From Fusibacter_A sp965140735 (GTDB taxonomy: Bacteria; Bacillota; Clostridia; Peptostreptococcales; Acidaminobacteraceae), in the NCBI GenBank assembly GCA_965140735.1, contig OZ223306.1:4464001-4528000 (forward strand): a DNA stretch of 64,000 nt, written 5' to 3'. Each line of letters opens with the position of its first letter. Positions within the stretch are counted from its first letter, which is position 1. Positions 1 through 9,000 of this stretch are shown piece by piece. The notes under the pieces were generated by a model, which searched no databases, had not been told where the DNA came from, and worked only from the letters and a program-made list of their open reading frames with translations. Position numbers and translations under genes: made by a program.

Positions 1-812
1 AAAAGGGATGCCATGCCAAATACAACAACCAAAAGGTTAAGTGCTAGCGCAAATTTATATTGACCTTTCGTAAACAGTAGGTAAGAGGCCACTGCTGAAA
101 GCAACGCTAAAACAAATAACAGTGGTGAGATCACGCCATGTACGCCCAACGTAATCCATGCCATCAGGGCAAGTAATACAGCTGTACCAAGTGTAACGAT
201 GCCGAGCTTTTGCCCAAGCTTGATACTGCGTTCTTCAACTTTGCCACTTGATTTAAGTGTAAGGTAAACTGCACCGTGATAGAGCATAAAAGCACATCCA
301 GCCACACCAGCGCTAAGTGTAAACGGTGTTAAAAGATCAAAAAAACCACCGACGTATTCAAGACGACCATCTAACATGGCAAGTGGTGTGCCACCGATTA
401 AATTTGCGAAAGCAACGGGGAAAAGGATTGCTGCGAGAATGCTGGAAACGCTAAGTGCTGTGTCCCAGTGTTCTCTCCAAATCCGGTAAGCATCTTTGTT
501 CCTAAATTCAAAAGTAACCCCCCGAACGATAAGCGCTGCAAGTACGAGAAAAAGAGCTAAGTAAAAACCGCTAAACATCGTTGCATACCAATAAGGAAAT
601 GCAGCGAACATGGCACCACCACCAGTAAGTAGCCAAACTTCGTTGCCATCCCAAACAGGACCAATCGTACCAATGGCGATCTGTCTTTCAGCATCATTTT
701 TTGCTACAAAAGGCACGAGTGCACCTACGCCAAAATCAAATCCTTCCAAAAATATAAAGCCAGTGAATAAGACCCCTATGAGTGTAAACCATAATGTTGA
801 TAAACTTACCAT
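1..812 (-). CDS. cydB: Cytochrome bd ubiquinol oxidase subunit II (partial)
   Basis: Subunit II of the cytochrome bd quinol:O2 oxidoreductase, an inner-membrane terminal oxidase of high oxygen affinity. Reading the minus strand from an ATG at 812-810 gives MVSLSTLWFTLIGVLFTGF, then an EGFDFGVGAL stretch and WDGNEVWLLTGGGAMFAAFP, the hallmark segments of CydB, followed by several hydrophobic helices. The frame stays open to the window edge, so the C-terminus (about 60-70 residues of a usual 330-380) is missing. The start ATG overlaps the cydA stop (ATGGTAA), which indicates translational coupling in a cydAB operon. In a clostridial-type genome this enzyme usually serves oxygen detoxification. 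The assignment is secure. Confidence 0.93.
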   Translation of the reverse strand, partial: MVSLSTLWFTLIGVLFTGFIFLEGFDFGVGALVPFVAKNDAERQIAIGTIGPVWDGNEVWLLTGGGAMFAAFPYWYATMFSGFYLALFLVLAALIVRGVTFEFRNKDAYRIWREHWDTALSVSSILAAILFPVAFANLIGGTPLAMLDGRLEYVGGFFDLLTPFTLSAGVAGCAFMLYHGAVYLTLKSSGKVEERSIKLGQKLGIVTLGTAVLLALMAWITLGVHGVISPLLFVLALLSAVASYLLFTKGQYKFALALNLLVVVFGMASL

Positions 813-2197
813 GTTGTAATCACCTCATCTTCTTCTTGAATGATTTGTTCCACATTTTTAATGCCTTTTTTGATGAAATTAGCCATCAGTGAAACGTCTA
901 TAACGGCGAGAACCCCATATAATACCACAAACCCAATTAAGCTGACTAAAACGGTTGTAGCGCTGGCTGAGGTCGCTGTGCTAATACCATCTTGAAGTTT
1001 TAAGACGCCTTGTACAAGCCAAGGCGTACGCCCCACTTCAGCGAATATCCACCCTGCGGTATTACAGAGGTAGGGCAGAGGTAACATTAAGACTAGAAGG
1101 ACATAATACCATTTGTGTTGTTGTAATTTTTTAGAAAAGATAATCGAAAAGATCATAACAAGTAACATCAGAGTACCTGCATAAACCATGGCTCTAAAGC
1201 TATAAAACATCAGTGCAACAGGTGGCGTATAGTCACCAGGACCGTATTCAGCTTCATACTGTGTTTGTAAGTCATTTATACCTTGAACAGTTGCATTGGG
1301 ATCATTGGTTGCCAAGATACTTAAAGCGTATGGAATTTCTAATGAGATACCGTTCATACCACGCTTTTCATCTATAACGGCGAATATGGAGAAAGGTGCT
1401 TGAGCTGTGGTGTCCCAAAGGGCTTCTGCAGTTGCCAGTTTCATAGGTTGATGTTTTGTGATGTATTTGCCTTGTGCATCACCGGCACCCACAGATAAGA
1501 TCAGAGCAATAGCCCCTATAATAGACATCGGTTTAATGAGTTTTTTAAAGATGTCATTTTTGTGATTCATCAGTAGATTGAGTGCACTTATGGATAAGAC
1601 AAAGATTGAACCTGTTGCAAGGCCAGATGCTAAGACGTGTGGAAATTGTCTTAGGACATGAGGGTTAGTGATGAGTGCAAAAAAGTCAGTCATCTCTGCA
1701 CGAGGCCCAAAAGCAGTTTCGACGATTTTAAATGCAGTTGGTGACTGCATAAATGAGTTTGCAATCAAAATCCATAGAGCGGACAAAGAAGAGGCAAACG
1801 CCACAATCCAAATGGTGGCCAAATGAATTTTCGGTGAGAGTTTATCTCGCCCAAATATCCAGAGTCCAAGAAATGTGGATTCAAGGAAAAAAGCTGCAAG
1901 CGCTTCTATGGCAAGTGGTGCACCGAAAATATCACCGACAAACCGAGAATAGTTTGACCAATTCATACCGAATTGAAATTCTTGAACGATACCAGTGACA
2001 ACTCCAACTGCAAAATTAATTAAAAATAAAGTCCCAAAATAGCGTGTAAGTGTGTCCCAAGCTTTATCATGTGTCTTGTAATACTTGTATTGCATCCATG
2101 CCACTAAGAAGGATAGTCCCAGTGTCAAAGGCACAAATAAAAAATGATAAATGGTTGTTGCTGCGAATTGTAACCGTGCTAAAGTTAATAAGTCCAT
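806..2197 (-). CDS. cydA: Cytochrome bd ubiquinol oxidase subunit I
   Basis: Subunit I of cytochrome bd, which carries the haem ligands and the quinol site. The 463-residue protein opens with MDLLTLARLQFAATTIYHFLF, where the early histidine in the YHFLF context is the expected haem b595 ligand. It later shows GMNWSNYSRFVGDIFG, the GRTPWLVQGVL segment (family GRQPW) and about nine hydrophobic helices. The length fits the short Q-loop form typical of Firmicutes. It is followed by cydB with a coupled start. A sigma-A-like promoter lies about 60 bases upstream. It acts in the cytoplasmic membrane, reducing O2 to water with menaquinol. No odd features were seen. Confidence 0.95.
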   Translation of the reverse strand: MDLLTLARLQFAATTIYHFLFVPLTLGLSFLVAWMQYKYYKTHDKAWDTLTRYFGTLFLINFAVGVVTGIVQEFQFGMNWSNYSRFVGDIFGAPLAIEALAAFFLESTFLGLWIFGRDKLSPKIHLATIWIVAFASSLSALWILIANSFMQSPTAFKIVETAFGPRAEMTDFFALITNPHVLRQFPHVLASGLATGSIFVLSISALNLLMNHKNDIFKKLIKPMSIIGAIALILSVGAGDAQGKYITKHQPMKLATAEALWDTTAQAPFSIFAVIDEKRGMNGISLEIPYALSILATNDPNATVQGINDLQTQYEAEYGPGDYTPPVALMFYSFRAMVYAGTLMLLVMIFSIIFSKKLQQHKWYYVLLVLMLPLPYLCNTAGWIFAEVGRTPWLVQGVLKLQDGISTATSASATTVLVSLIGFVVLYGVLAVIDVSLMANFIKKGIKNVEQIIQEEDEVITTW

Positions 2198-2256
2198 AAT
2201 GTGATCACCTATCCCTTTAAAAATTATTTTACTGTGCTATTTATACCCCTATAATA

Positions 2257-2285
2257 ATAATTAAACATTCTAAGTAATAAGTCAA
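2257..2285 (-). promoter_or_regulatory. Putative sigma-A promoter of cydAB
   Basis: On the minus strand TTGACT (2285-2280) is followed after 17 bases by AATTAT (2262-2257), about 60 bases before the cydA start. The -35 is near consensus and the -10 is weak; alternative TATTAT/TATAGG hexamers lie slightly downstream. Confidence 0.45.
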
Positions 2286-2401
2286 TGGATTTTGTAAAGA
2301 ATTCATATAAGGAATCGTTACATTTTGCGAAAAAGAGAAGGACATGCCGGCTGGATGATTATAAATGGACGGGGGTCAAAATGGAGTCAATAAAATTGAG
2401 A

Positions 2402-3295
2402 TTACTCATCATAGAAGGATGGTGTCTTTACTAAATTTTCAAGAAGGTGGATCAAATCGAGATTATAATGAGCAGGCGCCATTTCCTTGAGTTCAGATAG
2501 AGCTACCTCATAGGTTTTGGCTTTTTTATAAACGCGATCTGTTGTCATGGCATCAAAACTATCTGCCAAAGCGAGAATGCTTGCTTCTAAAGTAATGGCA
2601 TCACTTTTTAAACCATATGGATATCCTGAGCCATCAGGGCGTTCATGGTGATTGAGAATGATATTTGCAACTTCCTCACCTATTTCTTTGAGGACAATTT
2701 CATAGCTGTAGACAACATGCTTTTTCATGATTTCACATTCATCAGGCGTAAGCGATGCATTTTTATTTAAGATAGCGTCTGGAATTTGAGTTTTGCCAAT
2801 ATCGTGAAAAATAGCAGCCAATAAAAGATGTCTTGTGTCAGTGGCACTTAGCTTGAGTTCTTTTGCTAGATGAACACATATGCGCTTAACGTTTTTTGAA
2901 TGCTGATAAGTATAATGATCTTTATTTTGTAGTGTCTCAAGTTGTTCATGGAGCTTTGTGTGCATTTTTTTGGAAAGTTCATATTCACCAGATCGAGATG
3001 AAAAAAACAGAAGAGTGGTATCTTCAGTAACCGTAAATGAAAAACTTTCTTCAAGATTTTTAACTTCAAAATAATCACCTGAATACAAACTAATGGAGTC
3101 GTTTTCCAGATGCCCCTTGATGATATAATAGAATTCATACGTATCCCGTAAAATAGAAGGTTTTATAAATAAAAAACCGTTTTTCTTGATATCAAATTGT
3201 ATAACCTCAACACCGTCGTTGGCACCAAGTAAAGTAATTAAGCTTCTGTTAGGATTATTGGGTTCGATTTTTTTATTAAATTTTTTAAGTGCCAT
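2402..3295 (-). CDS. HD-GYP domain protein with N-terminal cupin-like region
   Basis: Probable c-di-GMP phosphodiesterase. The 297-residue form starts at an ATG preceded by GAGGTG at 4-base spacing; a further ATG 12 bases upstream (3307) has no such site and would itself contain this one. Residues about 30-100 look like a small cupin/beta-barrel sensor (alternating short strands). Residues 128-297 are an HD-GYP domain: HD at 164-165 in FHDIGK, then HHERPDGSGYPYGL at 216-229, the full signature of the active family. No membrane segment is seen, so the protein should be cytosolic. It stands alone between cydAB and the polyamine genes. It could lower c-di-GMP levels read by the PelD-like protein at 27.3-29.5 kb, but that link is inference. 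Confidence 0.8.
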   Translation of the reverse strand: MALKKFNKKIEPNNPNRSLITLLGANDGVEVIQFDIKKNGFLFIKPSILRDTYEFYYIIKGHLENDSISLYSGDYFEVKNLEESFSFTVTEDTTLLFFSSRSGEYELSKKMHTKLHEQLETLQNKDHYTYQHSKNVKRICVHLAKELKLSATDTRHLLLAAIFHDIGKTQIPDAILNKNASLTPDECEIMKKHVVYSYEIVLKEIGEEVANIILNHHERPDGSGYPYGLKSDAITLEASILALADSFDAMTTDRVYKKAKTYEVALSELKEMAPAHYNLDLIHLLENLVKTPSFYDE

Positions 3296-3409
3296 TAAAC
3301 ACCTCATATTTCATCAGAGTATGGAGTAGCAAAATGTTATTTTAAATTATTGTAACATATTTAAAAGGACCATAAAAGCCAATATTTAGGAATGATATGA
3401 TTAAATATA

Positions 3410-3441
3410 AAAAGGATACTCCACATTTAGAGTATCCTTTT
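3410..3441 (-). terminator. Intrinsic terminator of the polyamine operon
   Basis: Perfect 12-bp stem (AAAAGGATACTC, 3410-3421, with its complement 3430-3441) and an 8-base loop, lying just beyond the 3449 stop; on the minus strand the stem runs into TTTTTATATTT. Confidence 0.85.
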
Positions 3442-3448
3442 CGAATCT

Positions 3449-4576
3449 TTATCCCAATCTCATTTTAAAATCTTGATAACCAAATTGACGAACAATTTGA
3501 CAATCCCCGTTTTTATCTTGGATTGCGATTGATGGTAATGCCATACCATTAAAGGTGTTGGTCTTTACCATGGAATAAATCGCCATGTCGCCAAAAATCA
3601 GACGATCACCACTTTTTAGAGGTTGATCAAAAGTATAGTCCCCAATTATATCCCCAGCAAGGCAAGTATTGCCACCAAGGCGATACATATAAGGTTTTTC
3701 ACCAACTTCTCCTGATTCAAAGAGAGGAGGTCTATAAGGCATTTCTAAAACATCTGGCATATGACAAGCCGCAGACGTATCTAAAATGGCGATTGACATG
3801 CCATTTTGTTGTATATCCAGTACAGTTGTAACCATGTAGCCGGCATTAAGTGCAACCGCTTCACCCGGTTCTAAATAGACCTGTAAACCATACTTGTCTT
3901 GCATGCGTTTAATGCATTTTTCAAGTAAGGGGATATCGTAATCGGCTCTGGTGATGTGATGTCCACCACCGAAGTTGATCCATTCGAGCTTTGATAACCA
4001 AGGCCCAAATTTGGATTCGATAACGTTTAATGTGGCTTCTAAATCATCAGAATCTTGCTGACAAAGTGTGTGGAAATGAAGTCCTGAAATGCCATCGAGT
4101 AATTCGGGTTTAAAGTGCTCTAAAGTCACGCCAAATCGTGAGCCTGGTGCACAGGGATCATAGATGGCATGGCCTACTTGAGTGGAGTGTTCTGGATTAA
4201 TCCTTAATCCCACCTTTTTACCTGCTTTCAAAACTTTAGCTTTATACTGCTCTGCTTGAGAGAAAGAATTAAAGACAATATGATCACAGAGTTCTATTAT
4301 TTCATCGATTTCATCGATGCGATAGGCAGGTGAGAAAACATGATTTTCTTTGCCCATTTCTTCAAAGCCAAGGCGTGCTTCGTATAAACCGCTTGCGGTT
4401 GCACCGTCTAAGTATTCACCAATTAGTGGATACATTTTGTACATTGAGAAGGCTTTCTGAGCTAAGACGATCTTACAACCAGTACGGCTAGAGACTCCTT
4501 TTAATATTTTTAAATTTTTTTCAATGAGAGCTTCGTCCACAACAAAGCATGGCGTAGGTAATTCTGAAATTTTCAT
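3449..4576 (-). CDS. nspC: Carboxynorspermidine/carboxyspermidine decarboxylase
   Basis: PLP-dependent fold-III (alanine racemase-like) decarboxylase that removes CO2 from carboxynorspermidine or carboxyspermidine to give norspermidine or spermidine. The 375-residue protein has the N-terminal PTPCFVVDE start typical of NspC, a lysine in the VLAQKAFSM segment that fits the PLP Schiff-base position, FHTLCQQ, the EPGEAVALNAGY phosphate-binding region and a C-terminal GDMAIYSMVKTNTFNG motif. It lies 1 base after the stop of the carboxynorspermidine synthase, so both are co-transcribed and end at the terminator at 3410-3441. Which polyamine is made depends on the synthase's substrate, which the sequence cannot tell. 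Confidence 0.9.
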   Translation of the reverse strand: MKISELPTPCFVVDEALIEKNLKILKGVSSRTGCKIVLAQKAFSMYKMYPLIGEYLDGATASGLYEARLGFEEMGKENHVFSPAYRIDEIDEIIELCDHIVFNSFSQAEQYKAKVLKAGKKVGLRINPEHSTQVGHAIYDPCAPGSRFGVTLEHFKPELLDGISGLHFHTLCQQDSDDLEATLNVIESKFGPWLSKLEWINFGGGHHITRADYDIPLLEKCIKRMQDKYGLQVYLEPGEAVALNAGYMVTTVLDIQQNGMSIAILDTSAACHMPDVLEMPYRPPLFESGEVGEKPYMYRLGGNTCLAGDIIGDYTFDQPLKSGDRLIFGDMAIYSMVKTNTFNGMALPSIAIQDKNGDCQIVRQFGYQDFKMRLG

Positions 4577-4577
4577 A

Positions 4578-5777
4578 TTAATCTACGAGCTCCGGATTGA
4601 AGCTTTCTTGCCAAGGGAGACCCCATTTGCCAAGTTCATCCATGAATGGATCTGGATCGAATTCTTCAACCGTGTAAACGCCTTTTTTGTCCCATTTGCC
4701 AGTCATAAGCATCATAGCACCGATCATTGCAGGTACGCCTGTTGTATATGAAATCGCTTGTGAGCCTAATTCTGCATAGCATGCTTCATGATCACAAACA
4801 TTGTAAACATAGTAAGTCTTTTCTTTACCATCTTTTTTACCGCGGAAGATGCAGCCGATATTGGTTTTACCTTTAGTACGAGGGCCAAGTGATGCAGGAT
4901 CTGGTAAAACAGCAGCTAAAAATTGTAATGGAATAATTTTCTTGCCTTCGAACTCTATAGGTTCAATAGAAGTCATACCAACATTCTCAAGACATTTTAA
5001 GTGTGTCAGATAGCTTTGACCAAAAGTCATGAAGAAACGGATACGCTTAACACCTGGAATATTCACAGCAAGTGACTCAATCTCTTCGTGGTGTAAAAGA
5101 TACATATCTTTTTGACCAACTTCTGGAAAGTCATAAACACGTTTGATTGCCATAGGTTCTGTTTCAACCCAAGCGCCATTTTCCCAGTAGCTACCGTTGG
5201 CAGTGACTTCACGGATGTTGATTTCAGGGTTGAAGTTCGTTGCGAAAGGATAGCCATGATCGCCACCATTACAGTCTAAGATGTCTATATATTCTATTTC
5301 ATCAAAATGGTGCTTAAGTGCATGTGCAGAGAAAACGCTTGTAACACCTGGATCAAACCCGCTGCCTAAAAGTGCTGTGATACCAGCGGCTTCAAAACGT
5401 TCACGATAATCCCATTGCCATTTGTACTCGAATTTTGCTGTGTCATGAGGTTCGTAGTTTGCAGTGTCTAAATAGTTGGTTTTAGTGGCTAAACAAGCAT
5501 CCATAATCGTTAAGTCTTGGTATGGTAGAGCTAAATTCATTACAAGATCAGGTTTTTCAGCTTGAATCAATGCGATTAATTCATCCACATTATCTGCATC
5601 CACCTTTGCAGTTGTAATTTTTGTTTTGCTACCTTCCAATTTTGCTTTTAAATCATCACATTTTGATTTTGTACGACTTGCGATGCAAATTTCTTCAAAC
5701 ACGTCGCTGTTTTGAACACATTTTTGGATGGCAACCTGAGCGACACCACCGCAACCAATAACAAGTGCTTTTCCCAT
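4578..5777 (-). CDS. Carboxynorspermidine/carboxyspermidine synthase (saccharopine dehydrogenase family)
   Basis: NADPH-dependent enzyme that condenses L-aspartate beta-semialdehyde with diaminopropane or putrescine to carboxynorspermidine or carboxyspermidine. The 399-residue protein opens with a Rossmann motif (GKALVIGCGGVAQVAIQKC) and shows LALPYQDLTIMDACL, ALLGSGFDPGVTSVFSAHA and CDHEACYAELGSQAISYTTG, all typical of the LYS1-like CASDH family. The start has AAGGAGAG 5 bases upstream. It is the first gene of a two-gene operon with the decarboxylase. A minus-strand terminator at 5843-5881 separates it from the RNA upstream, so either it has its own promoter just upstream (none obvious) or it is reached by read-through. 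Confidence 0.88.
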   Translation of the reverse strand: MGKALVIGCGGVAQVAIQKCVQNSDVFEEICIASRTKSKCDDLKAKLEGSKTKITTAKVDADNVDELIALIQAEKPDLVMNLALPYQDLTIMDACLATKTNYLDTANYEPHDTAKFEYKWQWDYRERFEAAGITALLGSGFDPGVTSVFSAHALKHHFDEIEYIDILDCNGGDHGYPFATNFNPEINIREVTANGSYWENGAWVETEPMAIKRVYDFPEVGQKDMYLLHHEEIESLAVNIPGVKRIRFFMTFGQSYLTHLKCLENVGMTSIEPIEFEGKKIIPLQFLAAVLPDPASLGPRTKGKTNIGCIFRGKKDGKEKTYYVYNVCDHEACYAELGSQAISYTTGVPAMIGAMMLMTGKWDKKGVYTVEEFDPDPFMDELGKWGLPWQESFNPELVD

Positions 5778-5842
5778 TTTTACTCTCCTTTACAAAAATA
5801 AATTTTATGCCTACAATTCAATTCTCGTTGTCTTAATTAAAA

Positions 5843-5881
5843 AAACAAGTGTATTCGCAGATATGCGCACAACACTTGTTT
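5843..5881 (-). terminator. Intrinsic terminator ending the minus-strand structured RNA
   Basis: Perfect 10-bp stem AAACAAGTGT (5843-5852) / ACACTTGTTT (5872-5881) with a 19-base loop that can form an inner CGC/GCG pair; on the minus strand the stem is followed by a run of seven T. It ends the transcript that starts near 6233 and lies 66 bases before the carboxynorspermidine synthase start. Confidence 0.75.
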
Positions 5882-6233
5882 ACAATATAATTTACATATT
5901 AAAAATAGATACATTCATCTAGAGTAACGGATTACTTAGACATACGTTTCATCATTAATATTCAAAATATATTTAGTATCATCAGAGTCTATACAGCAGT
6001 TAATTACTTTTACCACTCTTATTGACTGTTTCACAAGTTGATGTGCAATATGCACTGGTTGTAAAGTAACCAACTTATAAAATTTGAGCTTCTAACTCAA
6101 TCAATAAAGCAACCAAAGTTGCTAATCGGCATTTGACCCGGCTGTCCGTATGGCCTTCACCTCACTTAAGAAGTGGTCATAATTATCAGCGTTGAAAGAT
6201 ACATTATCATGAATATTAGTTTTCACTTAACGC
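5843..6233 (-). ncRNA. Candidate structured non-coding RNA (about 390 nt) or leader
   Basis: The 680-base gap between the polyamine operon and the 6460 gene is not empty. On the minus strand a promoter (6240-6268) leads into a series of helices: GCGTT/AACGC closing a long arm (about 6190-6232), a CACTT-CTT-AAGTG hairpin (about 6163-6175), a GC-rich block (6127-6160), AGCAAC-TTTG-GTTGCT, and a compact three-way junction in which AAGTTG pairs with CAACTT around two hairpins (GTT/AAC and GTGCA/TGCAC, about 6038-6079). It ends at the terminator 5843-5881. The 3' part of the GC-rich block (GGACAGCCGGGT) resembles the 3' half of GEMM-I c-di-GMP aptamers, but the conserved 5' half is not visible. 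A reading frame of about 50 codons ending near 5939 overlaps it without a convincing start. Class unknown. Confidence 0.5.
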
Positions 6234-6239
6234 ACGTCC

Positions 6240-6268
6240 ATTTTACCAAGGAATGATTCTAAATGCAA
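6240..6268 (-). promoter_or_regulatory. Putative sigma-A promoter for the minus-strand RNA
   Basis: On the minus strand TTGCAT (6268-6263), 17-base spacer, TAAAAT (6245-6240); predicted start near 6233. Confidence 0.55.
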
Positions 6269-6394
6269 GAAGAATATTGTATTATTTCATTTTAAGAGTT
6301 GCCCTTTAGATTATCAAGGGTAGAGGGTATCCTAAAGAGTTGTGATTTCCATAAAATCATTTGGGTATCAAATTAGAATAATAGATATGTTGAT

Positions 6395-6454
6395 AAGAAA
6401 ATAAAGTGCTTAATAGAAAAATAAGGTGCTTGGTAAGAAAATAAGGTGGAGGAT
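6395..6454 (+). repeat. Three tandem 20-bp imperfect repeats before the binding-protein gene
   Basis: Units at 6395-6414, 6415-6434 and 6435-6454 share the pattern AAGAAAATAAGGTGCTTxxT. The last unit has mutated to AAGGTGGAGGAT and supplies the ribosome binding site of the gene starting at 6460. It could bind a regulator or be a slippage product of the leader. Confidence 0.6.
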
Positions 6455-6459
6455 TAACG

Positions 6460-8976
6460 ATGAAAAGAGATAACACTATGAGAAGAATTAATAAGTGTTT
6501 TATAGCAATGCTAATCGTTTTAGGGACGATGTTCTTATTGTCAGGTTGTGGTGGGCCTAAAGAAAGCCAGATCATATCTTCTGAACAAGCTTCTATTGAA
6601 ACTCAAGATGATACAAACAGTGAAACGGAAACTCAGGAGACTCCAGTAGAAACTAAAGTCGTTAAATTAGTGACACTTCAAAATCCACCTTATGAATTCA
6701 TAAAAAATGGTGAGGTAGAGGGGATTGCAGTTGATATCGTCAAAGAGGGGTTCAAAAGAATGGGGTATGAGGTGCAAATTACGCAATACGCATCGGCAAA
6801 GGCACTTGAACTATTAAAGCGTGGAGAAGCAGACGGTATTTTTACGGTTTATAAGGATGATGAGATAGAAAACCTTACAACCTATTCTCAGGCGGTACTG
6901 ATACCTCGGGTCGTATCGATGTTTGTATTAAAGGATGCGGATATTACATATGATGGTGAGCTTGAAAAAATGACCCAGTATAATTTTGGTGGTGCGAATT
7001 CAGTTCTTTATGGGGAAAAAATGGAGACTATGATCCAAAATAAAATGCTGAATTATATGACATCGGATACTTGTGAGCAAAGCTTAGAAATGCTGTTCAA
7101 TAAAGAATTAGATATACTCGTATGCGATAAATATAGTGTATTATCAATGCTTGAGCAAAGAGGAGAGATGGATACTGTTAAAGAGCTTACGCCTGAATTG
7201 CAAAGTATACCAAGTTACATCGCTTTTTCAAAATCAAGCCAAGAGCTTGGCATAAGAGAAGCGTTTGATCAAGTAATCAAAGAGATGCAAAGTGATGGCA
7301 GTATTGCTGCGATTATGAATAAACCTGAGTGGGGCATAATTGAGGCAAAAGAAAGCAGCGAGATTGACAAGTGGGTCATGGCGTTTCAACCATCAGCACT
7401 ATCACAAAGTGAACAAAAAGAGGAATTGAATTGGTTTAGAAAAGCAGCTGAACCACTTAGAGGCACAACCATTAAGATAGCGTCAGAAACGCTTCCTGTA
7501 CATGAGTGGGAAAAAGATGTGCTGGCAAAAGCTTTTGAAGAGATTACTGGAATCAAGGTTATATACGAAACAATACATGAAGGAGATGTGGTCAAAAACA
7601 TAACGGAGCAAATCATGACAGGCCGAATGCTTTATCAGGGGTATGTTAACGATTCAGATCTTATTGGGACTTATTTACGTCTAAACAGAGTGGTTAACCT
7701 GACTGAATATATGGAGACGGAGGGCAAGGCTTATACAAATCCTTACTTGGATCTCAATGATTTTCTTAATCTAGAATTTGTTCAAGACTATGATGGCAAT
7801 ATACTACAACTTCCAGATCAACAATTTGCAAATTTGTATTGGTTCAGATACGATTGGTTCACTGATCCGAAAACTATGGCAGATTTTAAAAGCCAATATG
7901 GTTATGAACTTGGAGTGCCTATAAACTGGGCAGCTTATGAAGATATTGCTGAATTTTTCACAGGTAGAACAATGAAAAATCCTGATGGCAGCATCGTAAA
8001 AGCATATGGTCATGTGGATTTTGGTGAACTTTCTGTGGGATTAGGGTGGCGATTTACAGATGCGTGGCTATCTATGGCTGGTGTAGGCGATACTGGATTG
8101 CCAAATGGATCTCCAGTAGATGAATGGGGCATAAGAACTGAAGCTGGCATTCCAGTAGGTTCAAGTGTGGAACGCGGTGGTGCGTTAGATGGACCAGCAG
8201 CCGTGTATGCTTTAGAGAAATTTGTCAAGTGGCTGAATGAGTATGCACCTCCAGAATCCAAGATGAGTGATCCTTATGAATCAACGCTACTGCCAGCACG
8301 TGGTGATATTGCTCAGAGTTGTTTTCAGTATGCAACATTCTTAGAAAACTATATTATAGAAGGCAGTCCTATGGTTGACAAGGAGGGAAAGCCAGTTTGG
8401 CGTCTTGCACCGAGCCCTCATGGGAAATATTGGAGAGAGGGTATGAAAGTTGGTTATCAGGATGCTGGATGTTGGACGATTCCTTCAAATGTTAAAGGTG
8501 AGTATCGGGATGCCACATGGCTATTTGCTCAATTCTGTTGTTCAAAAACAGTGTCGGTTAAAAAATTTCTTGTTTCCGGTTCCATAACGAGACATTCGAC
8601 TTCTACAAACCCATATGTGCTAGAAAATGCTTACAGATGGGGTGGACTGGTAGAATTCTATAATTCACCGGAAGAAAAAAAATGGACACCAACAGGGAAA
8701 AGTGTTCCGAACTATCCAGCACTTTCAGGCATATGGTGGTCTACACTTGCGCGCGGTGTAGAGGGTGAGTTGACACCACAGGAGACGATGACTCTGTTGG
8801 CTAATAAGCAAGATGAAATGATGGGAAAATTGAAATTAGAAAAGTATTCCCCTAAATTGAATCCAATAAAAAGCCGTGAATACTGGTTAGAACAGCCAGG
8901 AGCGCCATATCCAGAAAAAGAAGATCAAAAGCCAGAAACGATACCTTATGATGAGTTGATTAAGCGCTGGCAGTAA
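6460..8976 (+). CDS. Lipoprotein with two fused solute-binding domains (SBP type 3 + SBP type 1)
   Basis: Extracytoplasmic binding protein, membrane-anchored by a lipobox (LLSGC, Cys30). Residues about 46-290 form an amino-acid-type module (KLVTLQNPPYEFIKNGEVEGIAVDIV, GEADGIFTVYKDDE, GSIAAIMNKPEWG), as in periplasmic binding proteins of family 3. Residues about 320-838 form a second, larger module with the look of sugar/oligosaccharide-binding family 1 proteins (DVLAKAFEEITGIKV, LPDQQFANLYWFRYDWF, SALSG-like and WGG segments). The total of 838 residues is about the sum of the two families. The start has GGAGG 7 bases upstream. No ABC permease follows; instead a second SBP and a hybrid histidine kinase do, so it more likely serves as a ligand sensor for the kinase than for transport. 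Ligands are unknown. Confidence 0.75.
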   Translation: MKRDNTMRRINKCFIAMLIVLGTMFLLSGCGGPKESQIISSEQASIETQDDTNSETETQETPVETKVVKLVTLQNPPYEFIKNGEVEGIAVDIVKEGFKRMGYEVQITQYASAKALELLKRGEADGIFTVYKDDEIENLTTYSQAVLIPRVVSMFVLKDADITYDGELEKMTQYNFGGANSVLYGEKMETMIQNKMLNYMTSDTCEQSLEMLFNKELDILVCDKYSVLSMLEQRGEMDTVKELTPELQSIPSYIAFSKSSQELGIREAFDQVIKEMQSDGSIAAIMNKPEWGIIEAKESSEIDKWVMAFQPSALSQSEQKEELNWFRKAAEPLRGTTIKIASETLPVHEWEKDVLAKAFEEITGIKVIYETIHEGDVVKNITEQIMTGRMLYQGYVNDSDLIGTYLRLNRVVNLTEYMETEGKAYTNPYLDLNDFLNLEFVQDYDGNILQLPDQQFANLYWFRYDWFTDPKTMADFKSQYGYELGVPINWAAYEDIAEFFTGRTMKNPDGSIVKAYGHVDFGELSVGLGWRFTDAWLSMAGVGDTGLPNGSPVDEWGIRTEAGIPVGSSVERGGALDGPAAVYALEKFVKWLNEYAPPESKMSDPYESTLLPARGDIAQSCFQYATFLENYIIEGSPMVDKEGKPVWRLAPSPHGKYWREGMKVGYQDAGCWTIPSNVKGEYRDATWLFAQFCCSKTVSVKKFLVSGSITRHSTSTNPYVLENAYRWGGLVEFYNSPEEKKWTPTGKSVPNYPALSGIWWSTLARGVEGELTPQETMTLLANKQDEMMGKLKLEKYSPKLNPIKSREYWLEQPGAPYPEKEDQKPETIPYDELIKRWQ

Positions 8977-9000
8977 AGTAGTGAAAGGAAATGGTATAAA

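Noticed and set aside
5939..6093. 50-codon minus-strand frame (...CCIDSDDTKYILNINDETYV)
   Set aside because: The composition looks protein-like, but there is no start codon with a ribosome site, and the region overlaps a compact three-way junction of RNA helices. Not called as a gene.
6127..6190. Possible GEMM-I c-di-GMP riboswitch on the minus strand
   Set aside because: Only the 3' part (GGACAGCCGGGT..GCCGA) resembles the family. The conserved GGCAAACC and GACGCAAAGCC segments are not found upstream, so I report an unclassified structured RNA instead.
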